Translations under genes and position numbers: made by a program
NCBI GenBank assembly: GCA_963799815.1
Contig: CAWCYG010000004.1
Location: forward strand, 930,001-994,000
Reading direction: 5' to 3'
DNA length: 64,000 bases
Source of the DNA: JBDTSW01 sp963799815
GTDB taxonomy: Bacteria; Actinomycetota; Thermoleophilia; Solirubrobacterales; 70-9
Shown: positions 49,798 to 58,712 of the stretch, in pieces
Position numbering within the stretch: the stretch's first letter is position 1
How the letters are laid out: each line of letters opens with the position of its first letter
The notes under the pieces: generated by a model
Seen by the model: only the letters and a program-made list of their open reading frames with translations
What the model was told of the DNA's origin: nothing
Database searches by the model: none

Positions 49798-51486
49798 CTA
49801 GGTTAGGGCCGCAGCCGGATCGATGCCCTCGGCGGCCGCGTCCGCGAGCCACGCCCCGGCCTCCCTCGAGATGCGGGCCTCATCCCACCCGAGCTCGTGG
49901 CCGATCGCCGCAGCCACGGGCCGCACGGAGTCCGCGGTGCGCAGCGCCGGCGCCGCCAGCACACCCAGTCGTGTGCGTCGCAGCAGGACGTCCGCGACGG
50001 TGTTGGCCTGCTCAAGGCGGGCGGCGACCACGGCCTCAGCGAGCAGGTCCGGCTCGCCCTCCACGATCGGCCCGGCAAGCTCTGGGCGCTCGGCGGCGAC
50101 CTGCAGCACCCGTCGGCCCGCGTGGCCGTAGCGAAACGCGAGCAGCTCGCGGTAGCCGGCGGGAAGGTCGTCCTCGGAGAGGTCTGTTGGAGGCTCGAGC
50201 TCCCCGCCGCCCGCGGCCATGCCGAGCGGTATGTCGGCCGTTCGGCAGGGAGCGACCCTCCCCTCGCGGTCGACCATGCGATCGATCACCTGCTGTGCCA
50301 TTCGCCGCCAGGTGGTGAGCTTCCCACCGGTGATGGTGAGCAGGCCCGAGGAGGTCTCGTATAGCTCCGCCTTGCGCGAGATATCCACCGACTTCTTTGG
50401 ATCGCCGGTCGAGATGAGCGGACGGACGCCCGCGAAAGCGCCCGTGACATCCCCGGGCCCGAGGCTCAGGTCGAAGAACTCATTGACGGCTCCGAGCAGG
50501 TATTCGACGTCGTCGGTCGCCGGCTGGGGGTGCGCGATGTCCCCGTCGTAGTCGTTGTCGGTCGTGCCGATCAGGGCGCGCCCGTACCAGGGGAGGGCGA
50601 AGATGGTGCGCTCGGCGCCTGCGGGCACGATGCAGGCCGCGTTCCCGAGGTCCAGCTTGTCGGGCGCCAGGGTCAGGTGGGTACCGCGGCTGGGCGCGAT
50701 GCGGGGGACCTCTGCCTCGTCGTGGATCTCCCGCGGACGGATCCGATCGGCCCATACCCCGGTGGCATTGATCACGTTGTCGGCCTCGATCTCGAAGCTT
50801 TCGCCCGATTCCAGGTCAGTACAGATGACGCCGGCGGCGAGCCCGCCCTCCTCACGCAGGCCCGTCACCTCGGCGCGGTTGAGAGGCACCGCTCCGAAGC
50901 GCTCCGCCTCGCCGAGGATCGTGAGGACGAGGCGCGCGTCGTCCGTCTGACAGTCATAGAAGAGGTAGGCCTCGGACGGGTCCATGGGGCCGAGTGCCGG
51001 GAGCAACTCCGTGGCCTCGGAGCCGGAGATCGTGCGATGCCGGTCAGGAGCCCAATAGTCGTCCACCTCCGCGCGCAGCTCGCGATCTCGCCGCGCGCGG
51101 CCGACTCGAGTGGTGGCCATGACGTCGTAGAGGTTGAGCCCGACGCCGAGCCTGAGCGAGCGTCGCGCCTCGCCCAGCGCGGGGACGAGGAACGGGGTCG
51201 GATAGACGAGGTGGGGCGCGAGCTGGACCATCAGCTGGCGCTCCAGCAGGGCCTCACGCACCAAGCCAAGATCGAAGTTCTGCAGGTATCGCAGCCCGCC
51301 ATGGACCATCTTCGAGGAGCGGCTGGACGTGCCGATCGCCCAATCAGTCCGCTCCACGATCGCGACGGAGTAGCCACGAGAGGCGGCGTCAAGGGCCGCC
51401 CCTGCCCCGGTCACTCCGCCGCCAATGACGACCACCTCGAACCGCTCCGCGGTGATCGCCTCCAGGGCCTTTGCGCGGGTGATCAT
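49798..51486 (-). CDS. glpD: Glycerol-3-phosphate dehydrogenase (FAD)
   Basis: 562 aa membrane-associated flavoenzyme passing electrons from glycerol-3-phosphate to quinone. FAD Rossmann motif VVIGGGVTGAGAALDAASRGYSVAIVE, SSRSSKMVHGGLRYL, INATGVWADRIR, APSRGTHL, FALPWYGRALIGTTDNDY, and GGKLTTWRRMAQ near the C-terminus. It continues the minus-strand run 10 bp after the nitroreductase. Confidence 0.96.
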   Translation of the reverse strand: MITRAKALEAITAERFEVVVIGGGVTGAGAALDAASRGYSVAIVERTDWAIGTSSRSSKMVHGGLRYLQNFDLGLVREALLERQLMVQLAPHLVYPTPFLVPALGEARRSLRLGVGLNLYDVMATTRVGRARRDRELRAEVDDYWAPDRHRTISGSEATELLPALGPMDPSEAYLFYDCQTDDARLVLTILGEAERFGAVPLNRAEVTGLREEGGLAAGVICTDLESGESFEIEADNVINATGVWADRIRPREIHDEAEVPRIAPSRGTHLTLAPDKLDLGNAACIVPAGAERTIFALPWYGRALIGTTDNDYDGDIAHPQPATDDVEYLLGAVNEFFDLSLGPGDVTGAFAGVRPLISTGDPKKSVDISRKAELYETSSGLLTITGGKLTTWRRMAQQVIDRMVDREGRVAPCRTADIPLGMAAGGGELEPPTDLSEDDLPAGYRELLAFRYGHAGRRVLQVAAERPELAGPIVEGEPDLLAEAVVAARLEQANTVADVLLRRTRLGVLAAPALRTADSVRPVAAAIGHELGWDEARISREAGAWLADAAAEGIDPAAALT

Positions 51487-51495
51487 CGATCTTCC

Positions 51496-52005
51496 TCAGT
51501 CGAGGTAGGAGACGACGCTCGCGACCGGTTCCCGCTCGGGCGCAGGGCGGTCTTGGATCGGCCAACCCAGATGAACGAGTCCCACGAAGCGCTCGTCCTC
51601 GCCGATGCCGACCGCCGCGTGGCCAGCCGGCTCATGCAGGACCTCGGGCGTACGCCAGTACCCGGCGAGACCCCGCCCATGTGCCGCCAGGAGGACGATG
51701 TACGCGGCGACGCCGGTGGCGAGCAGGTCCTCCTCGGCCTCGATGGGATCGCTGCTACGTGTGCATGAGACGGTCACGAGCGTCGGGGCGCGGTCGAGCT
51801 TGGAGGCTGCCTCAGGCCCGGCCGCCTCCTTCAGCCGCCCGAGCGCGACTGGGCCGACCACCCGGAAGCGCCAGGGATTCGTCAGGTGGTGATTCGGCGC
51901 CCAGCGCGCGAGCTCGAATAGCTCGTCGAGGATCTCACTGGACACGGGCTCGGGCCTAAACGCCTTGTGCGTGCGGCGAGAGCGGATCGCCTCTTCGACC
52001 TGCAT
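51496..52005 (-). CDS. Nitroreductase-family flavoprotein
   Basis: 169 aa FMN-dependent nitroreductase fold. EEAIRSRRTHKAFRPEPV and WAPNHHLTNPWRFRVV hold the FMN-binding Arg and the NPW block; GLAGYWRTPEVLHEP and FVGLVHLGWP follow. The family includes BluB, which makes the lower B12 ligand, but the sequence is closer to general reductases. The location 10 bp after the B12-linked membrane gene keeps a cobalamin role open. ATG 52005. Confidence 0.85.
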   Translation of the reverse strand: MQVEEAIRSRRTHKAFRPEPVSSEILDELFELARWAPNHHLTNPWRFRVVGPVALGRLKEAAGPEAASKLDRAPTLVTVSCTRSSDPIEAEEDLLATGVAAYIVLLAAHGRGLAGYWRTPEVLHEPAGHAAVGIGEDERFVGLVHLGWPIQDRPAPEREPVASVVSYLD

Positions 52006-52015
52006 CCCGAAGAAT

Positions 52016-53888
52016 CTAGGGAAGGCGCCGCCGGTACCAGACGAATCCGCCGGCGAGCGCGAGGGCGAGCCCGGCGAGTCCACCCAACAGGTACGCGTTG
52101 GCGTCGCCGACGCGACTCGCCGCCTCGTCGGGATCTGAGGGGGTGTCCGAGAGCTGGGCCGCGGCCAGCCGCGACGCCTTGGAGTCGCCGGGGCCCTCTC
52201 CTGCGCTGCCGCCGCCGTCGTCGTTCCCCCGTTCCCCGCCGCCTCGGTCCTGCGGCTCGCCGCCTTCCCTGGTGCCACCGGTGCCTCGGCCGTCGCCTCC
52301 CTCCCCCGCTTCACCGCCGAGCCCGTTCCCACCCGACGGCGGCAGGCCGCCGGGCTTCTCTGCCCGTGGGGCCGGCGAAACGGGGAACGCCTCGCGTTCG
52401 ACCGCCAGGAGCGCTTGAGACGTGACCCAGATCGGGGTTTGGTCGCTTCCGGCCGAATAGCGGTAGTGGCCGTCGGGTGCCTGGCGCGCGGCCAGGTAGT
52501 TGAGCGGGTTTCGGCCACCGGTTGAAACGGACGCTGGGTTGGCCCCTGCCGGCCACCAGCCCCTGGATCGCCCACGCCGTCGACTGCGAATTGGTGCCGG
52601 CCCCGGGCGAGGCGAAGCCACCATCGGAGCTCTGCGCGCGCCGCAGGAACGCCACCCCCTTCGCAGTCGAGGGGCCGCCTCCCGAGAGCGCGAGTGCCTG
52701 CAGGGCCGATCCCGTGCTGTCGACCGTGCTCGCCGAGCCCGGGCGCGTGCCCCAGCCGTCGTCGTCGTTTTGTGCTCGCCGAAGCCAGGCTCCCGAGCGC
52801 TTGAGCGCACTCGATCCGGCGCCTCCTGCGCGGAGCGCGAAGACGCCGAACGCGGTCAGATCGACGTAGCCAGACCAGGAGCCGTCGCGCCGGCGCGCCC
52901 GCTGCAGAGCGGCCACCAGGTCGCGTCCCTCAAACGAGCGGGCGCTCACCCCCGCGCCCGCCAGGGCGAGGATGGTCTTCTCAAGATCGGGCGTAGAGCG
53001 GATGTCCTCCGCCTTGGAGCGCAGGTAGTCAACGGGCGTCCGCCCGTGGCTTCGCAGGTCGAGGGGATTGCGCCCGGCTGCCTCCAGGCCCAGCATCGCC
53101 CAAGCTGTCATGTCCACGTTCGATGAGGCTCGCGGAACGGCGCCGAAGCCTCCGTCAGAGTTCTGTTGGCGCTCGAGATAGATCCTGGCGTCCGCCGCGG
53201 AGCCGGCGCGCGCCTCGGGCGCGAGGGCGGTCGCCCCCGCGGCTGCCAGCACGAGCAGCAGTGCCGGCGCCACTGTGGCGGGCCGCCAATTGAACTCGAG
53301 CCGTTCGCGAAAGCGGGAGATCATCCGGACCAGGTCCGGCCCCACGGCCAGCGCGATCACGAAGTTGCCCGCCGCGTGAGCGATGTTGAAGGGAACGCCA
53401 CGCGCCGACAGCGCCAGGTAGCGGTCGAGCGACTGCTCGCCGCCGTAGGTGACCATCACCGAGAGATCCAGCAACGCTCCGTACGCGAGACCGGCGGCCG
53501 CGCACGCCGTCGCCAGCCCAAGGCGGCCCAGGCGGCGCCCACTCACGCGGGCGAGCGCTGCGCCCGCGAGCCCGCACAGGCCCCAGCCCGCCATCTGCCA
53601 GGGGGTCCAGGGTCCCTGCCCCAGCCAGAGGTTCGAGATCGGCGCCGCGAGCGCCCCCACGACGAACCCGGGGGCGCCGCCCAGGGCGTAGCCGGTGATG
53701 AGCGCGATGTCGGTGGTTGCGACCACGTTCGGGACCGGCGCCAGCACGAGCCGTCCAGCCACCGCCAGCGCCGCCAGAGCCGCAACCAGCGCCACAATGC
53801 GCGCGGGGGGCCTCGAGCGCTCGTACCAGGCGACGCCGCCGGCAATCACGAGCGCCAGGAGCACGAAGACAATGAGCTGCCAGGTCAC
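52016..53888 (-). CDS. ECF S-component-like membrane domain fused to alpha/alpha-toroid repeats (frameshifted)
   Basis: Residues 1-230 contain about six membrane spans of the ECF S-component type (TDIALITGYALGGAPGFVVGALAAPISNLWLG). A secreted region follows, made of prenyltransferase/squalene-cyclase-like toroid repeats (QNSDGGFG, RRDGSW, QNDDDGWG, QSSDGGFA). Near 52541-52552 the frame breaks; with a +1 shift it continues ANPASVSTGGRNPLNYLAARQ, another repeat, a Gly/Asp-rich linker, and a C-terminal span ending YRRRLP. Together about 620 residues. Without the shift the tail is nonsense. Start overlaps the ecfA stop (ATGA). Proposed substrate cobalamin, from context. Confidence 0.75.
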
Positions 53889-55546
53889 GACGCCCGGACC
53901 TCCGAGCGCAAACGGTGTGCTCCCTCTTCCGCCGAGATCGGTGCTCCGGCCCCGAGGATCCGAGCCACCTCCGTGGCGAAGTACCAGCCGCCGGCGAGGA
54001 CATCGGAGACCGGGCCGTCGGCGATCACGTCGCCGTCGCCAAGCAGCACCACGCGCCGCGCGAACCCGGCCGCGAACTCGACGTCGTGGGTCGCCAGCAG
54101 GATGGCCGAGCCCGCTGCCGCCAGCTTTTCCAACCGCTCGGAGAGCTCGTGCTTGCGCTGGCGGTCCATGCCCCGGGTGGGCTCGTCGAGGCAGATCAAG
54201 CCCGGTGCGGGTCCTTGTGCGCCGCGCCCGGCCATGACGATCGCGAGCGCCAGGCGCTGACGCTCGCCGCCTGAGAGATCGCGGGGATCGCGGTCGAGAG
54301 CCCAGCCCAAATCGACAGCAGCCAAGGCCGCCTTGCCCTCTGCCCCGGGCAGCTCGTCCGCGACCAGTTCACGCGTCAAGAAGTCGGCCGGGCTCTGGGA
54401 GAGCAGCGCGCACCCGCCCGGCGTCACGAGCCTCCCCCGTGCAGGGTCGAGAAGCCCCGCCGCGGCCCGCATGAGCGTGCTCTTCCCAGCCCCGTTTCGA
54501 CCCATCAGCGCCACCCGCTCCCCGCGCTCCACCCGCAGGGTCACTCCTCGTAGGACGTCACGAAGCTCCTCCCCGTCGTCGAGCGCGACCCAGGCGTCGA
54601 TGGCCTCCAAGGCACTCGCTTGCGCCCGGCTGGCTCCGAACAGGGATCGGCGCAGCCGGTCCGCCTGCCGCGGCGCCAAGGAGTCTGGCTTCGAGTCCGT
54701 CCGCGGTCGCTCAACGTGCAGCCCTCGCTCGCGAAGTTCGAGCCGTGCCTCCTTGACACTGGCCGGCAACGGCTCGAGGCCAAGAGCGGCAAACAACCGC
54801 GCCCCCGGGGTAGCCAGCCTCGGATCGTGCTCCATCGCCCAGGCGAGGAACTCGCGGGGCGGTCCGTCGAACGTGATCTCGCCATCGGCGAGCGAGACGA
54901 CCCGGTCTGCCGCGGCGAGACAACGCTCGAGACGATGCTCGGCCAGGACCACCGCGGTCCCCCATTCCTCGTTCAGCCTGCGAAGCAGCCCTACCAGCTC
55001 GTCACCGGCCACGGGATCGAGCTGCGACGTCGGCTCGTCCAGCAGGATCAGCCGTGGCCGCCCAACCAGAGCCGCGGCGAGCGCGACCCGCTGCAGCTCG
55101 CCGCCGGAGAGCGTGTCGGTGGCGCGATCGAGGAGCTCGGCGATGCCGAGGGCGAGGGCTACCTCCTCGACCGCCCGAGCTCGAGCGGTGGTGGCCTCGC
55201 CGCGGATCTCAAGCGGCAGCTCGATCTCGCCGCGCACGGTCGCGCCGACCACCTGCGATTCGGGGTCTTGGGCGACGAGGCCGACCTCACCGCCCAGGTC
55301 GGCGGGGCCGTGAGCGGCTACATCAAGGCCGGCCACCCGCAGCGCGCCGGTCACCTCGCCGCCGTGGTAGTGCGGAACGAGGCCACAGCAGGCGTGAAGC
55401 AGAGTGGATTTGCCTGAGCCCGAGCGGCCGGCTACGACGACGAACTCCCCCGGCTCGATTCGCAGATCGATCCCGGCGAGACTCTCCGAGCGCTCGCCCG
55501 GGTAGCGGTAGCGCAGCGCCGTGCCCTCCACGAGCGCGTCAGGCAT
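53885..55546 (-). CDS. ecfA: ECF transporter ATPase, two ABC domains fused
   Basis: 553 aa with tandem ABC domains, equivalent to EcfA and EcfA-prime. First Walker A GRSGSGKSTLLHACCG (residues 40-55), signature LSGGELQRVALAAAL, Walker B LILLDEPTSQLD. Second Walker A GRNGAGKSTLMRAAAG, signature LSGGERQRLALAI, Walker B LICLDEPTRGMD. Energises vitamin uptake with EcfT. Overlaps ecfT by 8 bases. Confidence 0.95.
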   Translation of the reverse strand: MPDALVEGTALRYRYPGERSESLAGIDLRIEPGEFVVVAGRSGSGKSTLLHACCGLVPHYHGGEVTGALRVAGLDVAAHGPADLGGEVGLVAQDPESQVVGATVRGEIELPLEIRGEATTARARAVEEVALALGIAELLDRATDTLSGGELQRVALAAALVGRPRLILLDEPTSQLDPVAGDELVGLLRRLNEEWGTAVVLAEHRLERCLAAADRVVSLADGEITFDGPPREFLAWAMEHDPRLATPGARLFAALGLEPLPASVKEARLELRERGLHVERPRTDSKPDSLAPRQADRLRRSLFGASRAQASALEAIDAWVALDDGEELRDVLRGVTLRVERGERVALMGRNGAGKSTLMRAAAGLLDPARGRLVTPGGCALLSQSPADFLTRELVADELPGAEGKAALAAVDLGWALDRDPRDLSGGERQRLALAIVMAGRGAQGPAPGLICLDEPTRGMDRQRKHELSERLEKLAAAGSAILLATHDVEFAAGFARRVVLLGDGDVIADGPVSDVLAGGWYFATEVARILGAGAPISAEEGAHRLRSEVRAS

Positions 55547-56444
55547 GGGCGGGCCTCCGCGCGAGGGCCAGGCCGAAGGGCGAGATTGCGAACGGCACGG
55601 CCGCGAGCATCGGGATGGCCGCAGCGAAAAGCAGCGTGGCGGGATCCGCGTCGAGCCTGAGCGAGGGGTACGGATCGAGCTCCGCGATCCCGGCCACGCT
55701 CGCCGCGACGGCGATCGCGATCAGAAGCGCGCCGACGGCGGCAAAGCGCCACGAGCGGCGGCCGGGCCGGCGAGGCTCGCCGCGTCTGGGCGCGCCGAGC
55801 GCGTAGCCGCGCAGCTCCAGAGTCGCCGCGACGTCGACCGCACGGTCCAGCGAGCCGGCCACGAGCCGGCGCAACACGACCGCCCTGCCGACCGAAGCCG
55901 CCGCAGGGCCACGCAGCGCCGCCGCCTCTCGCAGGCGCGTGTGGTCGCGGGCCGCCAGCGGCACGAGCCTCGTGACGAGGACCGCCGTGAGCGCTGAGCG
56001 ACGGGCGACGGGACGAAGCATCCGCAGGAGGCGGTCGGGGTCGACGCTGGCGCTCATGACGGCGAAAGCCATCAGCACCACAACCAGCCGCCCGGCGAGG
56101 ACGGCACCCTCCGCGAGCGCCTCGGCGCTCACATCGACCTGCCCGAGCACCGGAAGGTCCCAGCCACGCAGGAGGATCGTCTCCCCCCGCTGCGCGGCCA
56201 CCGCGTTGACGATGACGAAGACCACTCCCAGCGCGATTCCGTAGCGGACCGCCACCCAGAGGGCCGCGGCCGCGCCCGCGGCGAGGCCGGCCACGACGAC
56301 GCCGGCGGCTGTCCCGGCAAGCACGATCGGGTTCGTAAACGAGAACGCGATCACCGCGAACGAGCCAAAGTAGAGAACGACCGCCAGGGCGCTGGCGTCG
56401 CGCAGGGGGCCGCGGCGCGGGGTGTAGGCGAGTGGCGACCTCAA
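55539..56444 (-). CDS. ecfT: ECF transporter transmembrane protein EcfT
   Basis: 301 aa with about six spans. Coupling helices carry the family Ala-Arg-Gly motifs, seen as REAAALRGPA and ATLELRGYALG. EcfT transmits ATP-driven movement to the S component. Overlaps the upstream lipoprotein gene by 4 bases. Confidence 0.9.
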   Translation of the reverse strand: MRSPLAYTPRRGPLRDASALAVVLYFGSFAVIAFSFTNPIVLAGTAAGVVVAGLAAGAAAALWVAVRYGIALGVVFVIVNAVAAQRGETILLRGWDLPVLGQVDVSAEALAEGAVLAGRLVVVLMAFAVMSASVDPDRLLRMLRPVARRSALTAVLVTRLVPLAARDHTRLREAAALRGPAAASVGRAVVLRRLVAGSLDRAVDVAATLELRGYALGAPRRGEPRRPGRRSWRFAAVGALLIAIAVAASVAGIAELDPYPSLRLDADPATLLFAAAIPMLAAVPFAISPFGLALARRPAHA

Positions 56445-57436
56445 CCGGTCGCCCCCACCGGCACCGACGTCGCCTTCCCATTCTTCATGACCACCGCGTA
56501 GCGGTCTCGAAGCACATCCTCCGAGAGCCCGTCGACAGCCGCGGCTGTTCCCGCCTCATCGGCGCCAGTGACCAGCCACGTCGGAGGCTTCTCACCGTCT
56601 CTCACGGCCGCCACCAGCCCCGCGCCGGGGGCCCACCTTCGAACCGGATCCGCGCTCACGTCGAGTCCCGCCAGCGCCCAGCCCGCGCCGGCGTTCGGCT
56701 CGAACCCGGCGAAGACCCCGCTCGCGGACGGCCCTGCGTCGAGGAGACGCGCGGCCGGGTCGCGACGCACACGAGGCCACTCTCCCACGATCATCCGCAG
56801 GCCATCGGCGTCCGCTCCAGCCGGGTCGCGCTTTCCCGTGGAGGCGTCCACCCCCTCCTCCGCCAGCCGCTCGGCAGCGTCGCCGCAGACGGTGCGGTCG
56901 GTGGCGCACTCCACGGAGACGGGGGCGATGTCGGCGCCGGCCGAGTCCTGCGCGAACGGCTCCGGCCACGAGCCCACGACGGCAGGGACGCGCATCGCGT
57001 CCGTCCAGTCGCGGTGGTCCCACCAGATGCGATCGCCGGCGCGGACCTGCACCTCGGCCGCCCCAACTGAAGATTCGATCCCGTTGACGTAGAAGAACCA
57101 ATCGATGCTGCGGCCCGCCTCGACGCCGCCGCTTACGCCCTCAATCGACTGCACGAAGCCCCCTCCGAACCTCGTCTCGGTCTCAGCCTCGCGATCGAGC
57201 AGCCGGATCACCGTCTCGGCCTCGGTGGGATCGGAGACGCTCGCCTCCACCATCAGCTCAGCCCCATAGTCGCGAGTGACGCGGAGCGTCGCCGTGCCCG
57301 AATCGGAGTCTCCGGGCCCGATCCCGCAGGCGGCGACCGCAACCGACAGCGCCAAGGCCGTGGTTGCGACCGCCGCCCCGCGCCACGGCTCACGCGGGCG
57401 TCGACTTGACCTTCTCGCAGTTCTCGGCGATGTCAT
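56441..57436 (-). CDS. DUF4430 lipoprotein of the B12-regulated cluster
   Basis: 331 aa. Signal peptide with lipobox VAAC (residues 33-36), so anchored outside the membrane. Residues about 50-140 form a DUF4430 domain: TLRVTRDYGAELMVEASV, then FGGGFVQSIEGVSGG, SIDWFFYVNGIESSVGAAEVQVRAGDRIWWDHRDW. This is the domain found C-terminal in transcobalamin and intrinsic factor. The remaining 190 residues are a second, unrecognised domain. The ATG overlaps the previous gene by 47 bases; a GTG at 57370 would avoid that but shorten the signal peptide. Confidence 0.8.
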   Translation of the reverse strand: MTSPRTARRSSRRPREPWRGAAVATTALALSVAVAACGIGPGDSDSGTATLRVTRDYGAELMVEASVSDPTEAETVIRLLDREAETETRFGGGFVQSIEGVSGGVEAGRSIDWFFYVNGIESSVGAAEVQVRAGDRIWWDHRDWTDAMRVPAVVGSWPEPFAQDSAGADIAPVSVECATDRTVCGDAAERLAEEGVDASTGKRDPAGADADGLRMIVGEWPRVRRDPAARLLDAGPSASGVFAGFEPNAGAGWALAGLDVSADPVRRWAPGAGLVAAVRDGEKPPTWLVTGADEAGTAAAVDGLSEDVLRDRYAVVMKNGKATSVPVGATG

Positions 57437-58427
57437 CGTCGCTGTCGTCGGCCGAGATCGTTACCTGGTCCTTGCCGCGGCCGCAGTTGACCTTGTCGGA
57501 GCCTCCACCCCTGAGGTTGATCCTGTCGTCGCCGCCCCTTGCGCGGATGATGTCCCAGCCCCGTGTCGCTGCGAACTGATCAGCGCCATCGCGGCCGTAG
57601 ATCCTGCGGCTGGGCGGATCGGTCGGCTCGGGGCACGCGCCATCCGTTGCGCTCACGCAGACCCTGGCGACGTTCGACGGTACACGTCCCGTCGCTGTCG
57701 CCTGGAGCGAGTAGCGCTGCTGCGTTGCAAGCGCCACCGTGGCCACGCCGGCCGCGTTGGTTTGTGCCGGGGCATCGCCGCCGGTCACGCTCGCGCCCTC
57801 GGCCGGCGCTTCCGTGCAGACCGGATCCGGTGGGGGAAACTCGGTCGAGCAGATCCACTCGACGACGGTGACGTTGAGGGTGCCGGGCTCCGTTCCCGGA
57901 GCGGCGCGCACCTCCAACTCCGGATTTGGCGGGAACTGAGCCAGGCTGGTGAGGCTCCACAGCACCTCGTCACGGTCATCCACTCGGAGCTGATCCCCGC
58001 CGAGCTGCGCCGTTTGATGGTTCACCGTGAGCGCCCAGTAGCTCGCGCCGGCCTCGGCTTCCACGTCGCCGACGTCACAGAGCCCAAGCCCGAAACCGAA
58101 CTCGTCGGTCACCGACAAGGGATTGACATCCTTGTTGGTGTCGCCCGCCGTTTCCAGCAAGCCCATCGCGGTTGGACCGGGCAGCCTCGCAACGTCGCCG
58201 CTCCCCCCCTCGCCGTCCGTAAAGCAGCGCGCTCGACGATCGGTCTTGATCTTCTCCGTGTTCGTCACGTAGCTCGCGCCCGGCTCCAAGGCGCCGCCGG
58301 GATGAACGACGCGCAGCTCGACAACCGCGTCGTCGGCAGCTTCCGCACCAGGGGCGATGAGCGCTGCGGAAACAGCGGCAAGCGGAAGCGTCCACAGCCG
58401 CAGGGCTCGCGAATAACCGTTTGGCAT
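57390..58427 (-). CDS. Secreted DUF4430 protein with RTX-like Ca-binding tail
   Basis: 345 aa, first gene after the riboswitch. Signal peptide (LWTLPLAAVSAALIAPGAEA). DUF4430 domain with VVHPGGALEPGASYVTNTEKI and ASYWALTVNHQTAQLGGDQLRVDDRDEVLWSL. Then an Ig-like or Ca-independent linker domain with two Cys, and a C-terminal run of glycine/aspartate nonapeptide-like units (GRDGADQF, RGGDDRINL, GGGSDKVN, GRGKDQVTI), as in RTX calcium-binding repeats. ATG at 58427; the open frame upstream is the riboswitch. Proposed extracellular corrinoid binder. Confidence 0.8.
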   Translation of the reverse strand: MPNGYSRALRLWTLPLAAVSAALIAPGAEAADDAVVELRVVHPGGALEPGASYVTNTEKIKTDRRARCFTDGEGGSGDVARLPGPTAMGLLETAGDTNKDVNPLSVTDEFGFGLGLCDVGDVEAEAGASYWALTVNHQTAQLGGDQLRVDDRDEVLWSLTSLAQFPPNPELEVRAAPGTEPGTLNVTVVEWICSTEFPPPDPVCTEAPAEGASVTGGDAPAQTNAAGVATVALATQQRYSLQATATGRVPSNVARVCVSATDGACPEPTDPPSRRIYGRDGADQFAATRGWDIIRARGGDDRINLRGGGSDKVNCGRGKDQVTISADDSDDDIAENCEKVKSTPA

Positions 58428-58455
58428 ATCAGCCGTCCCTTCCTCGAGGGGTAGT

Positions 58456-58471
58456 GCCTCCCTTGAGAGGC
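58456..58471 (-). promoter_or_regulatory. Hairpin between riboswitch and start codon
   Basis: 5 bp stem GCCTC/GAGGC with a 6-base loop, 29-44 bases before the DUF4430 start codon. A candidate expression platform for the riboswitch; it could hide purine-rich ribosome-binding bases. Confidence 0.4.
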
Positions 58472-58478
58472 GTTGGCT

Positions 58479-58654
58479 GGCCGGGGGACAGGTCTCCTGG
58501 CTTCCGGGCTCGCTCGCCGCGCCTTCCCGGTGGCGCCGGTTGCGCCTCCAGTGGCTGGCCTCACGTCTGCGCGCTTGGCCGAGCGACGGCTCTTTCCCGG
58601 TCACAGTGGCGGGACCGCGCCGGTCTTTCACCGGACTTCCCTTGGCCACCGGCC
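58479..58654 (-). promoter_or_regulatory. Cobalamin (B12) riboswitch
   Basis: On the minus strand the order of conserved blocks is GGGAAGTCCGGTGAAAGACCGG, then GCGGTCCCGCCACTGTGA, a variable arm, and the B12 box GCCAGGAGACCTG (complement at 58488-58501). The outer stem is closed by GGCCGG (58654-58649) with CCGGCC (58484-58479). All main core elements of the class are present. It precedes the DUF4430-ECF cluster and should switch it off when cobalamin is plentiful. Confidence 0.93.
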
Positions 58655-58712
58655 GTATATCGCGGCTGAGTCTATATCGGTTCGGCGACGCCGGGTCGGA
58701 AGGCCCGGCGGG

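Noticed and set aside
48128..49801. 557-codon plus-strand open frame
   Set aside because: Antisense to rho and the transaldolase-like gene, both with clear family motifs; its translation has no family-like pattern. High GC makes long antisense frames common.
51496..52005. Calling the nitroreductase BluB outright
   Set aside because: The fold fits but I do not see BluB-specific blocks; location alone is not enough.
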